Made by a program: the position numbers and the translations under genes. The notes under the pieces were generated by a model. It was not told where the DNA came from and did no database searches. It saw nothing but the letters and a program-made list of their open reading frames with translations. From Littorina saxatilis (Eukaryota; Mollusca; Gastropoda; Littorinimorpha; Littorinidae), in contig NC_090248.1 in assembly GCF_037325665.1 (NCBI RefSeq), positions 10,427,737-10,491,736 on the forward strand: a stretch of DNA of 64,000 nucleotides. Direction: 5' to 3'. Of the stretch, positions 1 through 11,600 are shown piece after piece; the first letter of the stretch is position 1; each line of letters starts with the position of its first letter.

Positions 1-1089
1 GGGAAAAATAACGGCTCTTTTTAAAAGCACGTTTAGTAGTGAAGTACTTTTAGGATTGTTTGGAATTTTTTACCAGCAGACACCCTTTCACTGCTGAGTG
101 TCTTAGTATTGTAAGATGTGTGATTTGAATTTTGTTTTAAAGGTGCCTTTGGTTTGAACACCCCTACCCCTACGAGGCAGAAATACAAAGAAATAGAAGG
201 AAATTGAGCCTATTTGGAACCAGACTTTAGTATGTTCCCATGGGGGGATTCACGGTGCGAATGACACTGCGTCAGCTTGTTCATTTATCTTTAGTATTTT
301 CTTCAACTTTAACTTTTAGGACCATGTATGAGGTTGTGGCAAGCTAAATACACAACAGGACGACGTCTCGGAAAAATAGTAAGGATTATATAGGGAAAAA
401 CAACAGTGTCAGTTAATGTCCGTTTTGAAGGTGTTAGTGGTTGGGGATTTTGAAAAGCATCAGACATCAGGCAGATACAATCCTTTCTGCGTGTTCTGGT
501 GCAGAAAGAGTTTTCAGTTTATACATTGGGGTGACCAGTAGATACCGTTTTACAACCATAGCCCCAAACGACATTTACAGAGCCCAAAGAAGGATTAGGG
601 TCAATTTCAAAGCCACTTTTCCATATGAAGCGCCAACTTTATATGAAAATGTGTTTAATAAACATCAAAGGACTGAGGTTGAACTTTCTGATAAGGGACA
701 TTTTAAACCTAGTCATTGTCACTTCAACGTTGTTCTCTAATATGCTTGGACTAGAAAGGACGATGAAGGGGGTAATCTACTCAAAGTGGACAAATAGGCG
801 AGTGTAAAGAGTACAATTGCAGAACAATGAGAAAGAGTAAGCCAAACCAAGTGTTGGCATACACAGCAAATCGATGTTTCAGCGCGCAGAAAAATAACTT
901 GCAACTGACTGTCACTCCAAAAACATGTGCAAGAGGTCACCCCCCCCCCCCCCTGAAGCCATCTAAACTGAGTCAATCTACTTGAAAAGTTTTTTGTGTA
1001 AACACTAGTGCGTCGCCGACAAGAACACTGGCTCGCAGCCGACGAATTTCTGATTGTATACATGAATTTATGACTTGCGTTCAGACCAA
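1..1089. other. Left flank with no recognised gene
   Basis: About 1.1 kb of AT-rich sequence with short open frames that resemble no family I know. A run of C near 941-953 is the only simple repeat. I see no exon-like GC-rich coding block here, so this is treated as upstream intergenic DNA of the transporter gene. A non-coding first exon could be hidden here. Confidence 0.5.
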
Positions 1090-1093
1090 TTAA

Positions 1094-1381
1094 AGGCACA
1101 GTAAGCCTCCCGTAAACCACCAGAGCTCCTTGGGCCTCTACATACAGTGCAAGCATACTTCCATTTGAACGCTCACCGAACGGGAACATCCTGGCTGCTT
1201 TCTGTCGAGAGTGAGACATTTTCAAAGAATTTATGTTCGTGGACTATCCGAACGGACAATCAGGCGCCTCGTTATTGGTGCTAGACCTAACTTAAAATCT
1301 AATAATAAACTGACAGCTTGTTACACAAACATTCTTAAATCATAAAATAATTCTGTTTTCAACGGGAGGCTGACTGTACCT
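1094..1381. mobile_element. piggyBac-type MITE flanked by TTAA
   Basis: A 288-bp non-coding element with imperfect terminal inverted repeats: AGGCACAGTAAGCCTCCC at the left and the complement of GGGAGGCTGACTGTACCT at the right. TTAA lies directly outside both ends (1090-1093 and 1382-1385), which is the target duplication of piggyBac-superfamily transposons. It carries no transposase and would have moved with one supplied in trans. Confidence 0.75.
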
Positions 1382-1639
1382 TTAACGTCCAGAGCTAAAA
1401 CTCGGTAAATGAATAATAGATGATTTGACCTGTCGTTTGCCTAGTGCAGCCGTTCCTACGGCGTGGTTTTTGTTAAATGAAATGTAATCATTTTACCTCG
1501 CAGTAAACTCACGCACTAGGTTGACTTAATCGATTTTTTTTAAATAAGCTTTTCTTGTCGGAACAGTCATTGGCATACCATCTTAGTGTCTTACAGCCAG
1601 CAGTCAATACATCCGTTTCGACGAATCATCTTTGTTAAG

Positions 1640-2215
1640 AAGAAGTTGTTGGTGTACTTCAGTCTAGAGTAACACCCACTCTCTGCGAGGACGTTATGAA
1701 CGCATACGCTGTTGTAAATTCCTTAGTCTCGACTAGCCCACCCTATGTTGAAGAATGAACGAATCAGTCTCGGCTATACAATTCTTTACAGAAGCAGTTA
1801 ATACGTAACTGAGTATCGACTAAGCAACTCGAACTCTATTATGAAGATTACATGAACGCATCAGTCTCGACTAACGAACTCTGCACAGAAGCTGTTGTAA
1901 AATAAATAAGTCTTGACGTTGAAGAACACCAGTCTCAACTAACCAATTCGCACAGAAGGAGTTGTTAAATAAGTGAGTCTCGACTAACCCACTCTATGTT
2001 GTAGATGTCATGAACTCATCGATCTTGACTAACCAACTCTATGTATACAGAAACAGTTATTAAAACTTCAGTCTCCCCACTCTACGTTGAAGATGTTATG
2101 AACACATCAGTCTCGGCTAACCAACTCTGTACAGAAACAGTCGTAATATACTTTAGTCTTGACTAACCCACTCCGTGTTGAAGATGTTATAAACCCATCA
2201 GTCTCAACTTACCAA
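1640..2215. repeat. Degenerate ~90-bp tandem repeats just upstream of the start codon
   Basis: About seven diverged units share the pattern cagtctcgactaaccaactc, then tgttgaagatgttatgaac, then acagaagcagttgt. The array stops roughly 50 bp before the ATG of exon 1, so it occupies the proximal promoter or 5' UTR region. No TATA box stands out within it. Whether it is transcribed or regulatory cannot be told from sequence alone. Confidence 0.7.
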
Positions 2216-2268
2216 GTGTGTGTGCAATACATTTTACACGTCTCGGCGCATCTCCATTAGGCAACACA

Positions 2269-2620
2269 ATGGCTGCCTTTTTGGGACAAGTGAAACTTCT
2301 GCTGTGGAAAAACTTTCTGCTTCAGCGGCGGAAGAAATGCGTGTCTGTGTTCGAAATCTTCTTCCCGGTGTTTTTCGCCGTGATTTTCATGTTAATCCGG
2401 CTTCGGATCGAACCACAATTCCACCACGACCAGCTGTCCTACCCACCAGAGGATACTTTTGAGATGCAAAATGGGTTCACAACGCCAACAAATGATTTCC
2501 CAGTTGATTTGATGACATGTGAGCTAGGTTTTGCCCCCAACCATTCCAGTCTCTTCGTTGTAATGACTAAAGTGGCCAGGCGTATCCACCCGTATGACAA
2601 AGCGTGTGGCAACATAACAG
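2269..2620 (+). CDS. ABCA3: ABCA3-like exon 1: start codon, TM1, start of luminal loop
   Basis: Encodes residues 1-117. The ATG at 2269 is chosen because the protein then begins [15 protein letters not shown], matching the N-termini of ABCA3 proteins; the in-frame codons upstream lack any similarity. The first membrane helix follows ([19 protein letters not shown]). The exon ends NIT at a GTTGGT donor, phase 1, which joins exon 2 to give NITELK. No upstream non-coding exon was identified. Confidence 0.92.
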
Positions 2621-5600
2621 GTTGGTATAGCGACCATGAATACCACCACTTTCTTTGTTATCAGTTCTTCATTATGTTTTCATTGTATTGTGTATTTCCT
2701 TTTTCTGCGTCGTTGTTATACGACTTACAATTACCATGTGAACACAAAATAACATGAGCATATGCCTTCCAAACACAGGAGAAGAGTCACTGGTTGCATA
2801 TTACAGTGTTCTATACTACCCGTCATAAAAAAAAAAACTAGGCAGATTCGTATGAGGGCAGATCTTTCTGATGAGGCTGTTGATTGCAAAACCAATTATG
2901 TGACCGAAAAGGCCATTCATTTCCTATAGCGCAACCTTATTCAGAAAACGTATTGAGTTTACATGATGTCGTGTCTATACAGTGGAACCTACAATACAGA
3001 CACCCCCCAAAATCAAATTCTCATAATCAAAGTGCCTGCGTTAAAATCGACAAAAAATCCGAACAACTGTTACTAAACGTGTTCTGCATGTCATTAGACA
3101 GAACAATCCAATCTCCACCCAAAACAGTCAGTTTTGTTCACATATTTTGTCTAACATAGACGCTATGGCATGTTGAACGGTGTTGGTGTCAATCCTCTCA
3201 GAAGGCATGCAAGGCAGTTTTTGAAGTCATAATTATTTGCGGGAAATGAGACAAAAACCGGTACATTTCAGTAACTCCTGAACGCATTGCCTTCAAACTT
3301 TACATGATCTGTGCTAACACCTGTCGTAAACTACACATGGAATCTTAAATCATTGGAGATATCAGTTCTGCTGTTATGCGACATGCCAGAAAGTGTTTTG
3401 AAAATAAAGATGTACCTTGTCCGACTGAACAGAAACAAATAAAAATAAGCAGGCATTAAGAAAAATGAAAGCTTCAAATTGCACTGAAATGTAATACATT
3501 TTTATCTGTGGCTGTTCACAGTGCACAATAATTCTTGGAAAATGCTCTTGCAAGACTGACAATCAGCATGGTAGCAGTGAGCTTTGCAAGGCGCAGGCCG
3601 TCATTTTTGCTCATCGCTCTACACTAATCGTCATAAAAAACTAAACACATACATATTTAGCTGTAGAACTTTGTGATGCAGCCAGTTAATTTAAGATCCA
3701 AAACAGGGTCACTGTTGCTTATTTTGATTTTTTTGGTATTTTAGTGTCTGGAAATTTGTTTTTGCGAATTTGATTGTGGCGGGTGTCCTATGTCTTCGGT
3801 ACACAGCATAAGCACTAATTGATGAAACATAAAACTCTTTGTTTCAAACGGTAGGGGAATAAGTTACCTTTCTGGCAATATACTTGGTTTTACTATAACT
3901 GGCCGCATCACACAGTTATACAGCTCATTGTATGTGTTTAGTTTTTTATGACGATTAGTGCAGAAGAGTCACCTTAAAAAATACTTTCGCGTTGAAATCA
4001 TCACATCACCCATGTCTGATAAAATATGTACATGGAATTTGAGTGTGTGGCGCATCTGTTATTGTTCTTGACGATTACAACAAATTATGTTTTTCCACGA
4101 GTCAGCAAAGACCTACCGTCAAGTTAGAACTCTTTCTGTCGAGTCAAATAACAGCAGAACCAATGTCTAAAATGACAAAAAATTGTGTATGTAATTTACG
4201 ACATGTGTTAGCACGAACCACCGTAAGTATTAAGGCAATGCGTCGAGGAGTTATGTACCGTTCTTTGTCTCAGGAAGCTTAAATATTTTAATGTCAATCA
4301 AAGTGTTATGGAACTTGTGTATCGCAGTTTGATTGAAAGCATACTGACTTTTAACATTGTGACATGGTATGGTACCACAAATGTTAAAAACAAAGCTAAA
4401 CTCCACCGCATTGTTGCGACGGCTAGCAAGCTTGTTGGGCAACCCCAACGACAGCTGACCAGTCTCTACGAAGCTGCCATTAAGCGGAAAGCTCTCAAAA
4501 TTGTCCGTGATCCGATCCATCCTCTCAACCCCTGTTTCGAAATTCTCCCTTCAGGTAAACGTTATAAGGTCCCTTTCGCACGCAAAAACCAGTTTAAAAA
4601 GTCATTCCTGCCTTCTGCAGTCACCATTTTAAATTCTTCTCGCATCACGTAGAGGCTGGTCGGCTGGGAAAAAACAAACAATGTGTACATGTGAAGGTGT
4701 GGGAAATATTTGTAATGTGATTACTCGGCTGTGAAACCCAACTCCTGTGATATGAGAGGGTAAATTTACATAGTGCAATATCATATTTGATTGTATCCCT
4801 TTTATGTTTTATGTTTTATGTGTGTCGTCCTGTATAATCGTTTACAGGCAGACAGGGTGTGCCGAAGAAAAATTTCCATTTTTATGTAATATTTTAATGG
4901 ACAATAAAGTGCTGTTATTGTTATTGTTATTGTTATTGTTATACCCACTAAAAACGGCCTCAAAAACCGCCTTTTACGGCTACTCAGAGAAATGACACCT
5001 ACACCATTCAGCACGCCCTAGTATCATTGTTAGATAAGATATGAACAAAACTGCCTGTTTTTGGATGCAAAATACATTGCTCTTCCTACTGACATGCAGA
5101 ACATGTTTTGTTTAACAAGTTCTGATTTTTGGTCAATTTTAACGCGGGAACCTTGATTTTGCGAATTTAATGTTGGGTGGGGTCTGTGTTGTAGATCGCA
5201 CTGTATAGACACTACGTAATGCAATCTGTTTTCTGAATAAGGTAGGGGAAGGAATGGCCTTTTTGGTCATATGATTAGTTTTACAATCAACAACCTCATC
5301 AGAAAGATCTGCCATCACACGCATCTTCCTATAATGGAAGGGCGCTGGTTCTGAGCAACGCTTATTTCTCGAGATAGGTGTGACCAGATGACGTCATTTA
5401 TACTTTCGTTATCGGAGATCTTTCGTATTTCAATCAGTGTCATTTCCCAGTTCTGTGTTCTGCGGTCGTTTAGACTGACTTGACAAGTTGAGAAAACCAA
5501 TGACACTCTATTCAGTTTTGCGAAGCAATTGAATATGAAAAGAAAAGAAAGCGTGGAGGAGTATGTTTGGGTCCTGCAAGACTTTATGATCAACGATTTC

Positions 5601-8600
5601 TCCCTTGGAAGTAAATGAAGATGTCTGCTTTTCGTCTGCTTTGAAGGTAGGGAGATTTTACAGCGCACACGGTGAATTGCAAGTCGTATTGGACAAGAAT
5701 GTTGTTATTCTTCTTTCTTCGAACTACCATATATTTGTTCTTGGCCATATTTTCGACCTGTGCATCGTTATATTATGAGAAAAACATGCTTGAACGCAAA
5801 TTCGCAAAGTAATTTTGATCATTTGCTCCGGAACTGCAACGTCGATTTGCCAAAACAAAAAATTCTGGCTCAACATGCGGGAACATGCTGGTAGTGTCAT
5901 ATTTTTTAAACGGGTGTGGAAGAACTGCTCATAATTAACATAGCACTCCGGTCCTGTTCTTTGTTTCGTCACACCCAAAACCGTTATTTGTTTTGGGCGA
6001 CGCAGCATTACTAGTTTTTTTTTTATGACGGGTAGTATAGCTGAGCGAACGTGTAGCCAAGACGTGTACGCGTACGTGTAGATAATGACGTCCCCCTTAC
6101 AGGTCTCGGAGAATTGTTCTAGATGATGCTTGACCGTAACTCACTTTTCTCCAATGTTCACAATGCAGTCATCCATAGTCCTACACGTTGTTTTGCTCCC
6201 TGCAAGACGTGTAGATCTTGGCACACGCGTGACATAAAAATAAGATTTGATGAGTCCTATACTCGTACGCGTTACCGTACACGTGCTGACAAGTTCCACA
6301 TCTAGATCTGTCTAATATATACAAACAAGCGCAAGGGTGATAACGGGTTTATAATCTAGACATACGAAAACATTACTATATTGTTGTTGTTGCTGTTGTC
6401 CGTCGGGTCTTTAAAAACATTACTATATTGTTATTGTTGCTGTTGTCCGTCGGGTTTTTATGGGTTGTGGGTGAGTGACATTTACTTGCAAAACCTCGTA
6501 CAATTATTGGAGTGGCCAATCACTAGCGAGGGGTCTGCCGGTAACACGTGGAAACACGCACGTGTTTCCTTCACACCCCTCGCTCGTGATTGACCTATCC
6601 AATAGTTGCACGAGGTTTTGCACAACCCATTCAAACCCGACGGAATGATTTCCAAAAACCGTCTATAAAGGGCCAAGAATCAATTGATTAAACCTCCTTT
6701 GTGCATTTCATGACCCCCAGAACTAAAACCATTCGCAACCGAGGCGGACCTCAAGGCGTACCACAAGATCAACTCTGAGAAAATGAAGATGGCGGTAGTG
6801 TTCAGAGGAAGCAACCCCATTCAGGTGAGCTTGAGCCCCGACCTTCACCTTGTCATCCGTCTGGACAGCGAGTACAACGATCAATGGAACACACGGGGCA
6901 TTCTGCCCGACTTTCAGATGGGGCCAAGGTTACAGTTAGATCCTGGTGAGAAGTGTTTTCTTTCTGGGGGGTTTTCAGTCAAGGATGACAGTGTTGCTGT
7001 TTGCTCCTCAGTTGGAGGTGAATAGTCAAATCCTGAAAATAATGATGTCGGGTTTGTATGGATTGTGAACGAGTGAACACCCTTGCTTCTAGTGAGTCTA
7101 GCAATGCCCACGTGTTTCCTGTCCACAAAACTGACAAAGGAAACAAACTTGCATCGGGCTCGAATAGCATTAACTGCTGAAGAAACAATCCAAAAACGAA
7201 ACAAAGAGTTTCTCTGTGCACTTTAAAGGCCGTTGGGTCGATATATTTGTGAATGTATTGTTTTGTCAATAACAAACGTTCAGACAACCTACCTTTCTTC
7301 TTTTTTGATGCTGAAGAGACAATACGAATAAACACCATCCAACCAATCCTTTCCACGTGTGTCCGACACACCCACTCAGTAGTGACTGGCCTTTAATGTC
7401 ACGTGGTAAAGGTACATTTTCCCTCGTGTCATATGTATATAACATCAACAGTTATAAAAGAAACAATTGAAAGTCAGCAGAGACTTTCTTATGAGATTTG
7501 TTAAAATCTTTTAGCAGAGCAAAAGAGAGAGCGCCAAGATATCAGAAGTTGTAAACAAAAAATAAAACAATTGAAAGTCAGCAGATACTTTCTTCTGAGA
7601 TTTGTCAAAATCTCTTTGCAGAGCAAAAGAGAGAGAGAAAAGAGTGTCCCTTCACAGGTGCCAGATCTATTCTACTACATTTTGTTTTGACTTTGAAAGG
7701 TACATATGTACATGTTATATATATAAATTAAAAAATTCAAGAAAAAGACAAGCCAAACAAAGAAGTTCAGGTGGCCGCCCAATGTATATATCTATGCGTT
7801 CACTTATCTCATTCATCTATCTCATGTTCACCTCCACGCAGATTACCGGGAAGTGGTCAAGCTCCAGATGCTGGTGGGCAGCGCTGTGGTGGAGGAATGG
7901 AGCGGTCAGAACGTGAGCGTGAGGTGGCAGACCAACCGTATGCCCTATCCCCCTTACGTCGAGGACGGCATGGCAACATTATTGATGGAGATAATGCCAG
8001 CCTTCATTATGCTGTCCTTTATACTGCCCGTCATCCAATACACCAAGGGAATCGTGCACGAGAAGGAGCAAAAACTTAAGGTGAATATGATATAGAGAAT
8101 ACTACTTGGCTTGGAGAGAAAACTTAAGGTGAATATGATATAGAGAATACTACTTGGCTTGGAGAGAAAACTTAAGGTGAATATGATATAGAGAATACTA
8201 CTTGGCTTGGAGAGAAAACTTAAGGTGAATATGATATAGAGAATACTACTTGGCTTGGAGAGAAAACTTAAGGGGAATATGATATAGAGAATACTACTTG
8301 GCTTGGAGAGAAAACTTAAGGTGAATATGATATAGAGAATACTACTTGGCTTGGAGAGAAAACTTAAGGTGAATATGATATAGAGAATACTACTTGGCTT
8401 GGAGAGAAAACTTAAGGTGAATATGATATAGAGAATACTACTTGGCTTGGAGAGAAAACTTAAGGTGAATATGATATAGAGAATACTACTTGGCTTGGAG
8501 AGAAAACTTAAGGTGAATATGATAAAGAGAATACTACTTGGCTTGGAAAGAAAACTTAAGGTGAATATGATATAGAGAATACTACTTGGCTTGGAGAGAA

Positions 8601-11600
8601 AACTTAAGGTGAATATGATATAGAGAATACTACTTGGCTTGGAGAGAAAACTTAAGGTGAATATGATATAGAGAATACTACTTGGCTTGGAGAGAAAACT
8701 TAAGGTGAATATGATATAGAGAATACTACTTGGCTTGGAGAGAAAACTTAAGGTGAATATGATATAGAGAATACTACTTGGCTTGGAGAGAAAACTTAAG
8801 GTGAATATGATATAGAGAATACTACTTGGCTTGGAAAGAAAACTTAAGGTGAATATGATATAGAGAATACTACTTGGCTTGGAGAGAAAACTTAAGGTGA
8901 ATATGATATAGAGAATACTACTTGGCTTGGAGAGAAAACTTAAGGTGAATATGATATAGAGAATACTACTTGGCTTGGAGAGAAAACTTAAGGTGAATAT
9001 GATATAGAGAATACTACTTGGCTTGGAAAGAAAACTTAAGGTGAATATGATATAGAGAATACTACTTGGCTTGGAGAGAAAACTTAAGGTGAATATGATA
9101 TAGAGAATACTACTTGGCTTGGAGAGAAAACTTAAGGTGAATATGATATAGAGAATACTACTTGGCTTGGAGAGAAAACTTAAGGTGAATATGATATAGA
9201 GAATACTACTTGGCTTGGAGAGAAAACTTAAGGTGAATATGATATAGAGAATACTACTTGGCTTGGAGAGAAAACTTAAGGTGAATATGATATAGAGAAT
9301 ACTACTTGGCTTGGAAGAAAACTTAAGGTGAATATGATATAGAGAATACTACTTGGCTTGGAGAGAAAACTTAAGGTGAATATGATATAGAGAATACTAC
9401 TTGGCTTGGAGAGAAAACTTAAGGTGAATATGATATAGAGAATACTACTTGGCTTGGAGAGAAAACTTAAGGTGAATATGATATAGAGAATACTACTTGG
9501 CTTGGAGAGAAAACTAAAGGTGAATATGATATAGAGAATACTACTTGGCTTGGAGAGAAAACTAAAGGTGAATATGATATAGAGAATACTACTTGGCTTG
9601 GAGAGAAAACTTAAGGTGAATATGATATAGAGAATACTACTTGGCTTGGAAAGAAAACTTAAGGTGAATATGATATAGAGAATACTACTTGGCTTGGAGA
9701 GAAAACTTAAGGTGAATATGATATAGAGAATACTACTTGGCTTGGAGAGAAAACTTAAGGTGAATATGATATAGAGAATACTACTTGGCTTGGAGAGAAA
9801 ACTTAAGGTGAATATGATATAGAGAATACTACTTGGCTTGGAAAGAAAACTTAAGGTGAATATGATATAGAGAATACTACTTGGCTTGGAGAGAAAACTT
9901 AAGGTGAATATGATATAGAGAATACTACTTGGCTTGGAGAGAAAACTTAAGGTGAATATGATATAGAGAATACTACTTGGCTTGGAGAGAAAACTTAAGG
10001 TGAATATGATATAGAGAATACTACTTGGCTTGGAGAGAAAACTTAAGGTGAATATGATATAGAGAATACTACTTGGCTTGGAGAGAAAACTTAAGGTGAA
10101 TATGATATAGAGAATACTACTTGGCTTGGAAAGAAAACTTAAGGTGAATATGATATAGAGAATACTACTTGGCTTGGAGAGAAAACTTAAGGTGAATATG
10201 ATATAGAGAATACTACTTGGCTTGGAGAGAAAACTTAAGGTGAATATGATATAGAGAATACTACTTGGCTTGGAGAGAAAACTTAAGGTGAATATGATAT
10301 AGAGAATACTACTTGGCTTGGAGAGAAAACTTAAGGTGAATATGATATAGAGAATACTACTTGGCTTGGAGAGAAAACTTAAGGTGAATATGATATAGAG
10401 AATACTACTTGGCTTGGAAAGAAAACTTAAGGTGAATATGATATAGAGAATACTACTTGGCTTGGAGAGAAAACTTAAGGTGAATATGATATAGAGAATA
10501 CTACTTGGCTTGGAGAGAAAACTTAAGGTGAATATGATATAGAGAATACTACTTGGCTTGGAGAGAAAACTTAAGGTGAATATGATATAGAGAATACTAC
10601 TTGGCTTGGAGAGAAAATTTAAGGTGAATATGATATAGAGAATACTACTTGGCTTGGAGAGAAAAATTAAGGTGAATATGATATAGAGAATACTACTTGG
10701 CTTGGAGAGAAAACTTAAGGTGAATATGATATAGAGAATACTACTTGGCTTGGAGAGAAAACTTAAGGTGAATATGATATAGAGAATACTACTTGGCTTG
10801 GAGAGAAAACTTAAGGTGATTATGATAATTATAGAGAATACTACTTGGCTTGGAGAGAACACTTAAGATGAATATGATAATTATAGAAAATACTACTTGG
10901 CTTGGAGAGAAAACTTAAGGTGAATATGATATAGAGAATACTCCTTGGCTTGGAGAGAAAACGTAAGGTGAATATGATATAGAGAATACTACTTGGCTTG
11001 GAGAGAAAACTTAAGGTGAATATGATATAGAGAATACTACTTGGCTTGGAGAGAAAACTTAAGGTGAATATGATATAGAGAATACTACTTGGCTTGGAAA
11101 GAAAACTTAAGGTGAATATGATATAGAGAATACTACTTGGCTTGGAGAGAAAACTTAAGGTGAATATGATATAGAGAATACTACTTGGCTTGGAGAGAAA
11201 ACTTAAGGTGAATATGATATAGAGAATACTACTTGGCTTGGAGAGAAAACTTAAGGTGAATATGATATAGAGAATACTACTTGGCTTGGAGAGAAAACTT
11301 AAGGTGAATATGATATAGAGAATACTACTTGGCTTGGAGAGAAAACTTAAGGTGAATATGATATAGAGAATACTACTTGGCTTGGAAAGAAAACTTAAGG
11401 TGAATATGATATAGAGAATACTACTTGGCTTGGAGAGAAAACTTAAGGTGAATATGATATAGAGAATACTACTTGGCTTGGAGAGAAAACTAAAGGTGAA
11501 TATGATATAGAGAATACTACTTGGCTTGGAGAGAAAACTAAAGGTGAATATGATATAGAGAATACTACTTGGCTTGGAGAGAAAATTTAAGGTGAATATG

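Larger units (their letters stand above)
2813..6040. mobile_element. Foldback DNA element in intron 1, interrupted by a LINE
   Basis: Ends are matching inverted repeats: TACTACCCGTCAT plus a poly-A tract and CTAG at the left, and its complement at 6011-6040. Long diverged inner arms pair 2840-3300 with 4219-4272 and 4985-5330. The arms share the ATGAGGCTGTTGATTG and GAACGCATTGCCTT segments in opposite orientation. No transposase frame was seen. It looks like an old snapback-type non-autonomous element that received a LINE in its right arm. Confidence 0.7.

Noticed and set aside
441-740. Frame reading ACSGAERVFSLYIGVTSRYR, reminiscent of hAT transposase ends
   Set aside because: Similarity is limited to a few residues, the frame starts without ATG, and no TIRs or other transposase blocks are nearby.
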